Assembly: GCA_028277105.1 (NCBI GenBank)
Contig: JANQHO010000052.1
Location: 1 to 64,000, forward strand
Origin: Owenweeksia sp.
GTDB taxonomy: Bacteria > Bacteroidota > Bacteroidia > Flavobacteriales > Schleiferiaceae
Reading direction: 5' to 3'
DNA length: 64,000 nt
The notes beneath the pieces are model-generated. The model made no database searches, was not told where the DNA came from, and was given only the letters and a program-made list of their open reading frames with translations. Numbering within the stretch: the first letter of the stretch is position 1; each line of letters begins with the position of its first letter. Both the position numbers and the translations under genes were made by a program. Positions 9,283 through 18,841 of this stretch are shown here, piece by piece.

Positions 9283-9584
9283 TGGTACTGAAAGCGGAAC
9301 AAAACTTTCTGTGCCTCACGCAGAAGTATCAACTCGGTAACAGATCTTACAGCATCTTCGGAATGTAGGACATTTAACAGTTTTTTTTCCGGAACGTCTA
9401 CCTGGTAAAGCTGTTGCATGAAATCTGGATTTTTAAGGCGTATTTCTACCGTTTTTTCCAATTCCTCACATAGCGCGGCTATATTCTGGCTTTTCAGTTT
9501 ACAGTCGAGATCTTTTTCCAGTTGTTTTATTAACTGAGGAAAAAGGGCGGGCTTATTTTCAAAAAGCTGTAAATTTTGATGCAT
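9273..9584 (-). CDS. conserved small protein, unknown function
   Basis: A 103-residue, mostly helical, Leu/Glu/Lys-rich protein with no signal peptide or membrane segment, so probably cytoplasmic. It starts 2 bp after the stop of the polyprenyl synthase gene and is therefore almost certainly in the same transcript. I do not recognise a domain. Conservation next to prenyl synthase genes in related genomes would show whether it is a functional partner. Confidence 0.65.
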   Translation of the reverse strand: MHQNLQLFENKPALFPQLIKQLEKDLDCKLKSQNIAALCEELEKTVEIRLKNPDFMQQLYQVDVPEKKLLNVLHSEDAVRSVTELILLREAQKVLFRFQYHQK

Positions 9585-9586
9585 AT

Positions 9587-10534
9587 TTATTGATCTCTTT
9601 CTACCAGTGACCTGGCAAAGTAAACCAGCTCACTTTTCACCTCGGGCTTTCCTTGAATAGCCTCCAGTTCTTTCATGGCTTTATGGTAAAAGCTCTCTCT
9701 TTTTTCTTCAACGTATTGTTTGGCTCCGGTTTCGATAAACCAGTTTTGAAAGCTTTTTATCTTTTGCTCATCAGAGTTTGTATCAGCGGGTAAATTTCTC
9801 GAGTTGTTTCGTGCATAAATGTAGAGTAGTGTTTTCTTGCCGTTGAGTATATCGCCTCCAATTCTTTTGCCAAATTTATCGGCATTACCAAAAGAATCGA
9901 GCAGGTCGTCCTGCATTTGGAAAGCCAGACCTATATTAACGCCAAAATTGTAAAGGGCTTTACAGGCAATATCAGAAGCTCTGGCTATTATTGCACCGGC
10001 TTCCAGGGCCGCACCCAGCAATACTGAAGTCTTAAGGCGTATCATCTCCAGATAATCATCCTCGTTTACGGTATCCTTACTTTCAAAATTCATATCGTAC
10101 TGCTGACCTTCGCATACTTCAATAGCCATTTTGGAAAAAGACCGGAGAAGCTTGGGCAATACCTCCTGTTCTGTTGCGCCCAGGTATTGATAAGCTTTTA
10201 CCAGCATGGCATCGCCTGAAAGTATAGCGATATTGGTATTCCATTTTTCATGTACTGTTTTTTGACCTCTCCTTACGGAGGCATTATCCATTATATCATC
10301 GTGAACGAGGGAAAAGTTGTGAAAAATCTCTATCCCGATGGCAGGCATTAAAGCATCTTCGGTTTTGCCACCCAGCAACTCACATGCCGCCAAGGTGAGG
10401 GCGGGGCGTAAACGCTTGCCTCCCAATGATAGAATATAATGGATGGGTTCATAGAGCTCGCGGGGCTCTGCATCATAATCCTGATGTGCAAGTGTGTTTT
10501 CGATCATTTGCACATACGCTTGAATTTTTTTCAT
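9587..10534 (-). CDS. polyprenyl (isoprenyl diphosphate) synthase
   Basis: Condenses isopentenyl diphosphate with allylic diphosphates to make longer isoprenoid chains. The 315 residues carry the substrate-binding block GGKRLRPAL (39-47), the first Asp-rich motif DDIMD at 79-83, and the second, DDLLD, at 209-213. The residues before the first motif (FHNFSLVH) include a bulky Phe, compatible with a short product (C15-C20), but product length is inference. Long-chain octaprenyl synthases for menaquinone belong to the same family and cannot be excluded. It sits 8 bp after rfbA in a minus-strand cluster. Confidence 0.9.
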   Translation of the reverse strand: MKKIQAYVQMIENTLAHQDYDAEPRELYEPIHYILSLGGKRLRPALTLAACELLGGKTEDALMPAIGIEIFHNFSLVHDDIMDNASVRRGQKTVHEKWNTNIAILSGDAMLVKAYQYLGATEQEVLPKLLRSFSKMAIEVCEGQQYDMNFESKDTVNEDDYLEMIRLKTSVLLGAALEAGAIIARASDIACKALYNFGVNIGLAFQMQDDLLDSFGNADKFGKRIGGDILNGKKTLLYIYARNNSRNLPADTNSDEQKIKSFQNWFIETGAKQYVEEKRESFYHKAMKELEAIQGKPEVKSELVYFARSLVERDQ

Positions 10535-10542
10535 ATTGAGGA

Positions 10543-11406
10543 TCAGGAGTTTATCAAATCCAGCAGATATTCGCCATAGCCACTTTTACGCAGAGGCTGG
10601 GCTATTTCCTCAAGTTGAGCAGCATTTATGAAGCCCTGTCTGTAAGCCACTTCTTCGATACAGCCAATCTTTAAGCCCTGCCTTTCTTCTATTACCTGAA
10701 CAAACTGTCCTGCCTGCATGAGACTGGGGAAAGTACCGGTATCCAGCCAGGCAGTACCGCGGTCTAATATACCTACGTGTAACTGACCGCGTTTGAGGTA
10801 TTCTTTATTGACATCGGTAATTTCGTATTCGCCCCGGGCAGATGGCTTCAGGGACTTGGCGATTTCTACCACATTGTTGTCATAGAAATACAGCCCTGGA
10901 ACTGCATAGCGCGATTTGGGATGCTCGGGTTTTTCCTCTATGGAAATGACTTTGAGGTTTTCATCGAATTCAACTACCCCATAGCGTTTGGGATCGGATA
11001 CCTGATAAGCAAAAACAACTCCTCCCTTGGGATTTAGGCTGTTTTTCAAAAGGCTTTCCATTTCGGTACCGTAAAAAATGTTATCACCCAGAACAAGGGC
11101 AGCGCTACTATTGCCAATAAATTCTTCTCCTAAAACAAAGGCCTGGGCCAAACCATTGGGGATTTCCTGGATGGTATAGCTGAAATTACAACCAATACGG
11201 CTGCCATCTCCCAACAACTTTCTGAAGAGAGGCATATCATGGGGAGTGGATATGATCAGTATATCCTTTATACCTGCTTGCATTAAAGTACTGAGGGGGT
11301 AATAGATCATGGGCTTGTCATAAACAGGCATCAATTGTTTACTTACCGCTAGAGTAAGTGGATGGAGACGGGTGCCGGAACCACCGGCCAGAATAATTCC
11401 TTTCAT
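10543..11406 (-). CDS. rfbA: glucose-1-phosphate thymidylyltransferase
   Basis: Makes dTDP-glucose from glucose 1-phosphate and dTTP, the first step of dTDP-L-rhamnose synthesis for surface polysaccharide. The 287-residue length is typical. The nucleotidyltransferase signature [11 protein letters not shown] is at residues 8-18, followed by [16 protein letters not shown], the GDNIFYG metal-binding block, and GTAWLDTGT. No rfbB, rfbC or rfbD lies nearby, so the rest of the pathway is elsewhere. It starts 3 bp after the stop of the RND exporter gene. Confidence 0.96.
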   Translation of the reverse strand: MKGIILAGGSGTRLHPLTLAVSKQLMPVYDKPMIYYPLSTLMQAGIKDILIISTPHDMPLFRKLLGDGSRIGCNFSYTIQEIPNGLAQAFVLGEEFIGNSSAALVLGDNIFYGTEMESLLKNSLNPKGGVVFAYQVSDPKRYGVVEFDENLKVISIEEKPEHPKSRYAVPGLYFYDNNVVEIAKSLKPSARGEYEITDVNKEYLKRGQLHVGILDRGTAWLDTGTFPSLMQAGQFVQVIEERQGLKIGCIEEVAYRQGFINAAQLEEIAQPLRKSGYGEYLLDLINS

Positions 11407-11409
11407 ACT

Positions 11410-13779
11410 TTAAGATTGAACATTTTCTTCCACTTCATCTTCCTCATCATCTACTTCACTGTAAAGGGTTAACAAAGGTTCATCAAATGAGCGGTTAGTC
11501 ACCAGTTTTTCAAGGCTTAGCAATAAACTTGGTAAAAGCAAAAGATTGCTGAACATGGCGATGATAAGGGTAATGGAAACCAAAATTCCCAGCGATACCG
11601 TTCCGCCAAATGAAGAAGCAATAAATACACTGAAGCCAAAGAATAAAATAATAGAAGTGTAGAACATACTAACCCCTGTTTCGCTGATGGCTGCCAGGGC
11701 CGAACGGCCGATGTTCCAGTTGGATTGTCTCAGCTCTTGTCTGTATTTAGCGAGGAAATGAATGGTATCGTCTACCGAAATACCAAATGCTATACTAAAC
11801 ACCAATATGGTGGAGGGTTTTAAAGGAATACCAAAATATCCCATAATGCCGGCTGTCATTAATAAAGGAAAGAGGTTGGGTAAAAGGGAGACAATAACCA
11901 TGGCAAAAGAGCGGAATAACAATGCCATAATAATGGCAATTACAAAAATGGCCAATAAAAGGCTGACGATGAGGTTTCTTATGAGGTAAGATGTTCCTTT
12001 GAGAAAAATAACGGATGCTCCTGTTATGGTAACGTCATAGCGATCAGGAGGGAAGATAACATCGACCTTTTCCTTTATTTGGGCCTGTAAAACTTTGCTT
12101 TCATCAGTACCGAGGTCGGCTATTTGCAGGCTTATCCTGGCCAGTTGTCCGGTGCTGTCTATCAGGGCTCTGAGTAAGTTGAGATTTTCTCTATCTCCCG
12201 GAATGTAAGAGAGTATGAAGTCTCTTTCCTGGGAAGTAGGCAGCGAATAAAAATCTTTTGAACCCCGGTAATAGGCCTGTTTGGTAAATTTCAGACCATC
12301 CACAACAGAGAGGGAACGGGAAAGGTGAGGCAGTTCTGCCAGTTCAGCCTGGAGTTGATCTAGTTTCTTTAAGGTAGAATTTTTCCGTACCCCGTTTTTT
12401 CGCCTGGTATCAATTACAATTTCCAAAGGAACAACCCCGCCAAATTCTTTCTCCAGAAACTTGAGGTCCTTGTACAGGGTTCCGGACTTAGAGAATTCTT
12501 CTGACAAGTTGCCGGTGGTGTAAATTTTAGAAGCTCCGTATAGGGCCAAAGCTATTAGGATAAACATGCTGATATAAACCAAAGGTCTGTATTCTTTTAC
12601 CGTTTTGGTAAGAAAAGTCATCAGATTGTTGAGCCAGCGCTGATCGAGATGGTTGTAGTGCTTGCGCTTGGGGGCAGGGGCAAAGCTGTAAAAAATGGGA
12701 ATTACTATTATCGAGATAAAAAATACGAGTAGGATATTGATTGAGGCAATAACACCAAACTCTTTTAAGATAGTGCTATCGGTGAGAATGAAGGCGGCAA
12801 ATCCGAGAGCAGTAGTAGTATTGGTCATTAAGGTAGCCGCCCCTATTTTCCGGATAACGCGTTGTAAGGCCAACACCTTATTACCGTGTCCTTTATACTC
12901 AGAATGATATTTATTAATGAGAAAAATACAATTGGGAACACCTATTACAATGATCAACGAGGGGATAAGGGAGCTGAGCATGGAAATGGTGTAGTTGAAG
13001 CTGGCAATAAGCCCAAAGGTCCAGCAAACCCCTATAATTACCACCAGAAGCGATATGGCCATAGCCCGGAAACTCCTGAGTAAGAGATAGAGCAAAAGGC
13101 TGGTAACTGCCAGAGCCATTACTATGAAGAGGGAAATCTCTTTGGTGACCTTGCGCGTATTAGCCATACGGATGTAGGGCAGTCCGCTGGCGTGCATCTG
13201 TGCCCCTGACTCTTCCTCAAAGCTGGCAATTACCGCTTTGATACTCTCAATTACCCTGACGATGTTTTTATTGTACAGGTAATCTTTACCGATCTGTACC
13301 AGCATAAGGGGCGATTTTCCGTCTTTACTGTACAGCAGTCCTTTGTAAAAAGGCAGGTCATTGTAGAGTGCACGAGTACTTTCGAGATCATTGCTGATAC
13401 TGTCGAGCAAAACTACTTTCAGTTTCTTCAGGCTGTCGTCTCTCACTAAAGTATAGGAACTGACAGGGGAAAGCACGTTTTCAACCCCAACAATAGTATC
13501 GAGATCCGATTCCAGTTTTTTCCAGTAGCGGTAGTTTTTAGGAGTGAAAATGTCTACATTATCACCGGCCAGTACTACGGTATTGCCAACCTGGTCAAAG
13601 GTTTCCTTAAAGATTTCGTAATCGATCTGTGTAGAATCGGTAACCGGCAACAAGCGGGAAAAATGATAACTCACTTTTACTGAGAAGCCCTGATAGAGCA
13701 TAAAGGCCGTTGCCACCAGCAGAAGCGACAGGATCAGGATCCTGTTTCGCAATATAACTCTGGCAATGATTGTAAACAT
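11410..13779 (-). CDS. RND-superfamily (MMPL-type) membrane exporter
   Basis: About 789 residues with the duplicated RND layout: an N-terminal TM helix, a large periplasmic loop, five TM helices, a second helix-loop, and five more. The GxxxDD-like segment SIAFGISVDDTIHFLAKY in the second half is the signature of MMPL/HpnN-type lipid exporters. ATG 13779 (MFTIIARVILRN) fits homologues best. An upstream ATG at 13836 adds 19 odd Leu-rich residues but has a GGAGG 12 bp before it, so it remains possible. A C-terminal acidic tail (EVDDEEDEVEE) is notable. Substrate unknown; the adjacent outer-membrane protein gene suggests a role in envelope lipids. Confidence 0.88.
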   Translation of the reverse strand: MFTIIARVILRNRILILSLLLVATAFMLYQGFSVKVSYHFSRLLPVTDSTQIDYEIFKETFDQVGNTVVLAGDNVDIFTPKNYRYWKKLESDLDTIVGVENVLSPVSSYTLVRDDSLKKLKVVLLDSISNDLESTRALYNDLPFYKGLLYSKDGKSPLMLVQIGKDYLYNKNIVRVIESIKAVIASFEEESGAQMHASGLPYIRMANTRKVTKEISLFIVMALAVTSLLLYLLLRSFRAMAISLLVVIIGVCWTFGLIASFNYTISMLSSLIPSLIIVIGVPNCIFLINKYHSEYKGHGNKVLALQRVIRKIGAATLMTNTTTALGFAAFILTDSTILKEFGVIASINILLVFFISIIVIPIFYSFAPAPKRKHYNHLDQRWLNNLMTFLTKTVKEYRPLVYISMFILIALALYGASKIYTTGNLSEEFSKSGTLYKDLKFLEKEFGGVVPLEIVIDTRRKNGVRKNSTLKKLDQLQAELAELPHLSRSLSVVDGLKFTKQAYYRGSKDFYSLPTSQERDFILSYIPGDRENLNLLRALIDSTGQLARISLQIADLGTDESKVLQAQIKEKVDVIFPPDRYDVTITGASVIFLKGTSYLIRNLIVSLLLAIFVIAIIMALLFRSFAMVIVSLLPNLFPLLMTAGIMGYFGIPLKPSTILVFSIAFGISVDDTIHFLAKYRQELRQSNWNIGRSALAAISETGVSMFYTSIILFFGFSVFIASSFGGTVSLGILVSITLIIAMFSNLLLLPSLLLSLEKLVTNRSFDEPLLTLYSEVDDEEDEVEENVQS

Positions 13780-13862
13780 AGATAAACTGCTGCGCTGGCC
13801 TAGTAGTAGTAGTAATTGCCCGCAAAGTAACGACATTTAATAGAAAATCCTCCGGCTAAGGA

Positions 13863-16346
13863 TCAGGTTCCAAAGGAGAAATTGAGCTTAATGGCAAGGT
13901 TGTCAGCGAACTCGGGAAGGGTATAAGCACCATAGCGGTAAAATACCCCTAATCCGAAACCTGAAAAATTTGACCGCAGCAGATTTCTGAACTCAAAACC
14001 TGATTCGAAATAACCGTCTATTATTGAGCTGAATTCAATACCACGGTGAGACAAAGGGTTGGCAATATCACCAATGGCAAAACGGTTTACCAGGCTAAAG
14101 CCGGGTTTAAAGCTTCCTTTTCTGAAAAGCCTGGAACCGAAATCCTGCCGCCAGGTAAATCTGATGTATTGATCAGACAGGAACTCATTAAAACGCATCG
14201 TTTCAAAACTATTGCCGTCTACTATGGATAACAGCCTGTCTGAAAAGCTGTTGGAATTGATCATATTAGCTTGATGGACATAGAGTTTTGAATAAGGGAC
14301 ATCGTTGAAGACTTTGCCTGCCCATAAGGTTAAGATCGTTTTTCCCAGACTGATGCTGCGAAGTTGATATTCTATGCTAAAGTCAATTTTTTGATAGGAG
14401 TATTCCCCACTCCATAAACCTTCAAACCCTTGAGTATACTGCAGGTAGAAAACAGGGAAAGCTCGCTTGAAGGTAAATATCCCATCTGGGATACGAATGT
14501 ATTCTTCTTTTGGGGCATAGCGGATAGAGCCTACAAATTCTGTGTAGCTAAAGCTGGCGGGTGAGAAAATAATATCGCCCTCTGTCTGCTGAAAAGAATA
14601 TTCCTCATCAACTATATTGCGGGTTTCATTTTGTAGGCGCCATTCTGTTTGTACTTGCGGTATAGGGTGGTATTCTATACCAGTCCAGAGCTGTTCGGTC
14701 TCATCCCAGTTTTCTATATATAATCTGCGGTAATTGTTTTCCAGCAGACTACGGCTGGGCTTTTGTATGAAGTTTAGGCCACCGCTTTCCAATATCTCAA
14801 AGGAGTAACCACCTTTTAATTTGAGATTTACCTTGCTGCTAAGTATGAGTTCGGCATTGGTGCCGTATTTCCAGGTTTCATCTTTAAAACCGTAAGCAAA
14901 ATAACCACCAATGCTAAATAATCTTGAAAGGCGGTTGTTAGTATGGCCGCCCAGACCTAGGCGGTAGCCTTCGTAAGTATTATAATTAAAAAGTTTGCTG
15001 AGTTCCAGGTCTACCCACCATAAAGGTATTTCCCCTTGCAGTAAAGTGCCCAGGTTACCAAGGCGCCTATCCAGATTTTCGGCCTCTCCAAGAGAATCAA
15101 TCACCCGGTAGGTTTCCAGGTCTTTATCACTGAGAGGATTTACCCGGTACTGATCAATTACTTTCAAAGCGCTATCGTTGGTATTAATTGAAATATCTAC
15201 CCTTTCAATGTCTCTGCGTTTCAGAGAGGTGTTGATGTTGATATCACTTAAATAGGTACGCAGGGTAGCAAAGGGCTTTATACCGTTAATACTTATACTT
15301 TGAAAAATAAGATCGGCATTGAGCTGAACGGGGAACCAGGTTTCGTCAAAGCGTTGATACAATTGTTCAATTTTCACTTCCACGCCTTCATTTTCAAAAG
15401 GTTCGGCCAGTACATTCTGGATGGCCCAACTGGAAGTATTGATGTAGAGTAAACCCTTCAAAGGTTTGAAACCATAATCAGGGCGGGGTCTGAATGATAT
15501 GATAAAAATAGTGTCGGAAGCAGAATTGTAAAGCGTATCTTCCAATAAAAAGAAGTAGCGTTTGGTACTACCCGGGGTAATGGGGTTGAGATATTCATTT
15601 CCTGTGATCCTTATGTAATCCTCATAAAACGAAAACGATTGTAATTCGGTTGCAATAAGGGCAAAGGTGGGGTTCTTAAAACCGGAAGTCTTATTGGCAA
15701 TCACTGTTTCATTATCCCGTGAGGGAGCAAGGAACTTCCGTTCAGTTACGTTTTCCATCAAAAACAGATCTTGCTTTTCCATAAAGGAGATGAGCTCAAA
15801 ATCAGATGAATCAATCTGGGTGTATGAAGTATCTTTTTTAACCACCTCAACGTTATCTGCTTTGGGATTTAGTGAGTCGATATTTAGGCTAACGATAAAT
15901 TTTGAATAAGACTTATAAGCAAAAGAGTTGAGGTTGAGGGGATCGTTTAACTGGCGGTGATCAACGGCATTTTGAATGATGCGATGAGCGGGGTTTTCTC
16001 CGGGAAAAACATCTACCTCATTAAGACGGGAAATGTCTTCATTCAAAGACAGTTGAATGAAATTTCCTTTTAAAGTATCCAATAAAACGGTTTTGCTTTT
16101 ATAACCGATAAAGGAAAAAAGTAAACTTCCTTTTTGGGGCACTTTAAGCCGGAATTTACCGTCAATATCAGAAGAAGTGCCGGTTTTAGTATTATTTACT
16201 GTAATGTTTACAAAAGGTAAGGGTTTACCGGTTTTGGCATCATTTACAACACCTTCTATATTTCTGTTTTGTGAATATGCGTTGAAGCAGATTAAGACAA
16301 GAACACAGAATAAAAAATTTTTCAAATTAAGAAGTTTTGTTTTCAC
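13863..16346 (-). CDS. DUF5686-type outer-membrane protein with carboxypeptidase-regulatory-like domain
   Basis: About 827 residues. After a signal peptide (FLFCVLVLICFNAYSQ) comes an Ig-like CarboxypepD_reg domain (IEGVVNDAKTGKPLPFVNI onward, about 75 residues), then the DUF5686 region and a long beta-barrel-like part. I chose GTG 16346 over TTG 16382, because the latter lies in the T-run of the hppD terminator and would sit before any new transcript could begin. DUF5686 proteins are common in Bacteroidetes outer membranes; their function is unknown. The RND exporter gene begins 26 or 83 bp downstream, so the two may form one export unit (inference). Confidence 0.85.
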   Translation of the reverse strand: MKTKLLNLKNFLFCVLVLICFNAYSQNRNIEGVVNDAKTGKPLPFVNITVNNTKTGTSSDIDGKFRLKVPQKGSLLFSFIGYKSKTVLLDTLKGNFIQLSLNEDISRLNEVDVFPGENPAHRIIQNAVDHRQLNDPLNLNSFAYKSYSKFIVSLNIDSLNPKADNVEVVKKDTSYTQIDSSDFELISFMEKQDLFLMENVTERKFLAPSRDNETVIANKTSGFKNPTFALIATELQSFSFYEDYIRITGNEYLNPITPGSTKRYFFLLEDTLYNSASDTIFIISFRPRPDYGFKPLKGLLYINTSSWAIQNVLAEPFENEGVEVKIEQLYQRFDETWFPVQLNADLIFQSISINGIKPFATLRTYLSDININTSLKRRDIERVDISINTNDSALKVIDQYRVNPLSDKDLETYRVIDSLGEAENLDRRLGNLGTLLQGEIPLWWVDLELSKLFNYNTYEGYRLGLGGHTNNRLSRLFSIGGYFAYGFKDETWKYGTNAELILSSKVNLKLKGGYSFEILESGGLNFIQKPSRSLLENNYRRLYIENWDETEQLWTGIEYHPIPQVQTEWRLQNETRNIVDEEYSFQQTEGDIIFSPASFSYTEFVGSIRYAPKEEYIRIPDGIFTFKRAFPVFYLQYTQGFEGLWSGEYSYQKIDFSIEYQLRSISLGKTILTLWAGKVFNDVPYSKLYVHQANMINSNSFSDRLLSIVDGNSFETMRFNEFLSDQYIRFTWRQDFGSRLFRKGSFKPGFSLVNRFAIGDIANPLSHRGIEFSSIIDGYFESGFEFRNLLRSNFSGFGLGVFYRYGAYTLPEFADNLAIKLNFSFGT

Positions 16347-16385
16347 CTGACACTTCAAAAAGGGTGCAAGTTGTCCGGTCAAGAT

Positions 16386-16412
16386 AAAAAAAGCCGCTCT
16401 TATGGAGCGGCT
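16386..16412 (-). terminator. terminator after hppD
   Basis: An 8-bp perfect stem (AGCCGCTC and GAGCGGCT, 5-base loop) is followed on the minus strand by a run of T. It separates the hmgA-hppD operon from the next minus-strand gene and decides that gene's start. Confidence 0.9.
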
Positions 16413-16419
16413 AAATGCT

Positions 16420-17565
16420 TTAAAGGGTTCCGCGATTGTCTTGTTCCCGTTCTATAGCTTCAAACAAAGCCTTGAAATTTCCTTTGCCAAAGGATTTAGC
16501 TCCTTTGCGCTGTATGATCTCAAAGAAAAGGGTAGGGCGATCCGCTACTGGCTTGGTGAAAAGCTGTAAAAGATAGCCTTCGTCATCGCGATCTATCAGT
16601 ATGCCCAATTCTTTCAGTTCTTTCAGCTCTTCGTCAATTTCACCAACCCGGTCGAGTACGTCATCGTAGTAATTATCGGGTACATAAAGGAACTCCACCC
16701 CCCGGTCTTTCAGGGCAGTAACGGTTTCAATGATATTATCAGTAGCTACCGCTATGTGTTGTACACCAGGGCCATTGTAAAAGTCGATGTATTCTTCAAT
16801 CTGAGATTTTTTCTTGCCTTCGGCCGGCTCATTGATCGGGAATTTGATCCTGCCGTTGCCGTTGGTCATTACCTTACTCATCAGAGCAGTATATTCTGTA
16901 GAAATGTCTTTATCATCAAAAGAAATGAGCTGGGCAAAACCCATTACCCGGGCGTAAAAATCCACCCATTTATTCATTTCGTTCCAACCTACATTACCTA
17001 CCATATGGTCGATATATTTTAAGCCGGCATCAGAGGGGTTATAATGTGATTTCCACTTGCGATAGCCTGGCATAAAAGGCCCGTTATAGGCAGAGCGTTC
17101 CACAAAAATGTGGACGGTATCACCATAGGTTTCAATCGCAGAGAGTACAACTTTGCCATTCTCATCTTCTATGGTTTTGGGTTCAAAGACTGATACAGCT
17201 CCCCTCTTAGTTGTTTCCTGCCAGCTTTTGGTGGCATCGTCTACCCACAGGGCTACATTTTTAACCCCGTCACCGTGTTTGTTAAGGTGAGCGTTGATCT
17301 CCCCGCTCTCGCTTAGAGGAGAGGTGAGGACCAACCTGATCTTATCCTGTTGTAAAACATAAGATACCCGGTCTTTCATACCGGTTTCCAGCCCGGCATA
17401 GGCCACGGACTGAAAGCCAAAGGCTGTTTTATAAAAGTGAGCGGCTTGTTTGGCGTTTCCAACGTAGAGCTCTACGTGGTCAGTTCCATTGAGAGGCAAA
17501 AAGTCTTCCGCCTCGGGAAACTCTTTTTTGAGTTTTAGTGAAGTAGTATCAGTCAGTGTGCTCAT
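16420..17565 (-). CDS. hppD: 4-hydroxyphenylpyruvate dioxygenase
   Basis: Converts 4-hydroxyphenylpyruvate to homogentisate in tyrosine breakdown, using Fe(II) and O2. The 381 residues hold two glyoxalase-fold halves. The iron ligands are visible as the His in YIDHMVGNV, the His in GPGVQHIAVATDN and the Glu in LFFEIIQRKG near the C-terminus. The C-terminal FGKGNFKALFEAIEREQ helix that gates the active site is intact. It follows hmgA by 37 bp on the same strand, so product-forming and product-using enzymes share a transcript. Confidence 0.97.
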   Translation of the reverse strand: MSTLTDTTSLKLKKEFPEAEDFLPLNGTDHVELYVGNAKQAAHFYKTAFGFQSVAYAGLETGMKDRVSYVLQQDKIRLVLTSPLSESGEINAHLNKHGDGVKNVALWVDDATKSWQETTKRGAVSVFEPKTIEDENGKVVLSAIETYGDTVHIFVERSAYNGPFMPGYRKWKSHYNPSDAGLKYIDHMVGNVGWNEMNKWVDFYARVMGFAQLISFDDKDISTEYTALMSKVMTNGNGRIKFPINEPAEGKKKSQIEEYIDFYNGPGVQHIAVATDNIIETVTALKDRGVEFLYVPDNYYDDVLDRVGEIDEELKELKELGILIDRDDEGYLLQLFTKPVADRPTLFFEIIQRKGAKSFGKGNFKALFEAIEREQDNRGTL

Positions 17566-17602
17566 CTTTTTTTGCTTTTAGTAAAATTAAACTTTAAGCT
17601 GT

Positions 17603-18757
17603 TCATAACCAGCTTTTCCAATAGTCATCCAATTCCAAAGTCAAGGCTTCTTCGGTAATGCGCAAGGGTCTGAATGTATCAACCATTACTGCCAGTTCTT
17701 CGGTTTTGGTTTGGCCCACGCTGCGTTCGGTAGCTCCGGGATGGGGACCGTGGGGGATTCCTGCCGGGTGCAAACTTATGAATCCCTTGTCTACATGGTT
17801 GCGGCTCATAAAATCACCGTCAACATAATACAATACCTCATCGCTATCGATATTACTGTGGTTGTAGGGTGCGGGTATAGCCTCGGGGTGGTAATCGTAT
17901 AAACGGGGACAGAAAGAACAAACTACAAAGTTGTGGGCTTCAAAGGTTTGGTGTACGGGTGGTGGTTGATGAACCCGGCCGGTAATGGGTTCAAAGTCTT
18001 TTATATTGAAGGCATAAGGATAATTATAACCGTCCCAACCTACTACGTCAAAAGGATGGGTGGCGTAAACGAGTTGGTGCAAGTGATTTTCCTTTTTGAG
18101 CTTGATAAGGAAATCACCCTTTTCGTCATGGGTTTCAAGCTCTGAAGGGCGCCTGATGTCGCGTTCGCAAAAGGGCGAATGTTCCAGTAGCTGCCCGAAA
18201 TGGTTGCGATAACGTTTAGGAGTATAAACCGGGCTGAACGATTCAATGATGAACAAGCGGTTATCTTCCGTATCAAAATTTATCTGGTAGATCATTCCCC
18301 GGGGAATAAGGAGGTAATCACCGTAACTGAATTCTATATTTCCCAAAAGAGTTCTTAAAGTACCGCTCCCTTTATGTACAAATAACACTTCATCGGCATC
18401 GCCATTCTTATAATAGTAATCGGTAAGGCTTTTTTGAGGGGCAGCCAAGCTGAGATGAACATCATCGTTAACCAGCACCCTTATCCGCGCTTCCAGAAAA
18501 TCAGCTTTGGGAGCAATATTCCAGCCTTGTAACATACGGCTGGTAATGTTCTTGGCCACCGCTATTTTAGGCGATACATCTACGGCATCGCCTATGCTTT
18601 TTACCTGGGTAGGACGGTGCAACTGATATAAAAGGGATGACATGCCACTGAAACCTTCTGTGCCAAACAATTGCTCATAGTGCAGCGATCCGTCAGCTTT
18701 CTTAAAGGTAGTATGTCTTTTATGGGGAAATTTCCCAAGGGAGTGATAAATAGGCAT
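17603..18757 (-). CDS. hmgA: homogentisate 1,2-dioxygenase
   Basis: Opens the ring of homogentisate to maleylacetoacetate. The 384-residue protein belongs to the shorter bacterial form of this cupin-type family. The metal-site region DEVLYYVDGDFMSR plus HPAGIPHGPHPGATE supplies the conserved His and Glu ligands. It is first in an operon with hppD. A perfect -7 element lies 20 bp upstream. The later steps (maleylacetoacetate isomerase, fumarylacetoacetase) are not in this window. Confidence 0.96.
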   Translation of the reverse strand: MPIYHSLGKFPHKRHTTFKKADGSLHYEQLFGTEGFSGMSSLLYQLHRPTQVKSIGDAVDVSPKIAVAKNITSRMLQGWNIAPKADFLEARIRVLVNDDVHLSLAAPQKSLTDYYYKNGDADEVLFVHKGSGTLRTLLGNIEFSYGDYLLIPRGMIYQINFDTEDNRLFIIESFSPVYTPKRYRNHFGQLLEHSPFCERDIRRPSELETHDEKGDFLIKLKKENHLHQLVYATHPFDVVGWDGYNYPYAFNIKDFEPITGRVHQPPPVHQTFEAHNFVVCSFCPRLYDYHPEAIPAPYNHSNIDSDEVLYYVDGDFMSRNHVDKGFISLHPAGIPHGPHPGATERSVGQTKTEELAVMVDTFRPLRITEEALTLELDDYWKSWL

Positions 18758-18776
18758 TACACAAATGTTTATCCAT

Positions 18777-18784
18777 CAAAAGTA
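18777..18784 (-). promoter_or_regulatory. -7 element of the hmgA-hppD promoter
   Basis: TACTTTTG on the minus strand fits TAnnTTTG exactly, 20 bp before the hmgA ATG. The -33 position has only a weak match. Confidence 0.5.
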
Positions 18785-18841
18785 GGGATAAGCACCTGCT
18801 CCGAAAAATGATATTCGTCAGGTAAAGACTTGAGATGAAAT

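Noticed and set aside
16346-16382. TTG start at 16382 for the DUF5686-type gene
   Set aside because: It lies in the T-run of the hppD terminator; GTG 16346 just before a good signal peptide is better.
16420-18757. A complete homogentisate pathway
   Set aside because: Only hppD and hmgA are here; the isomerase and fumarylacetoacetase genes are not in the window.
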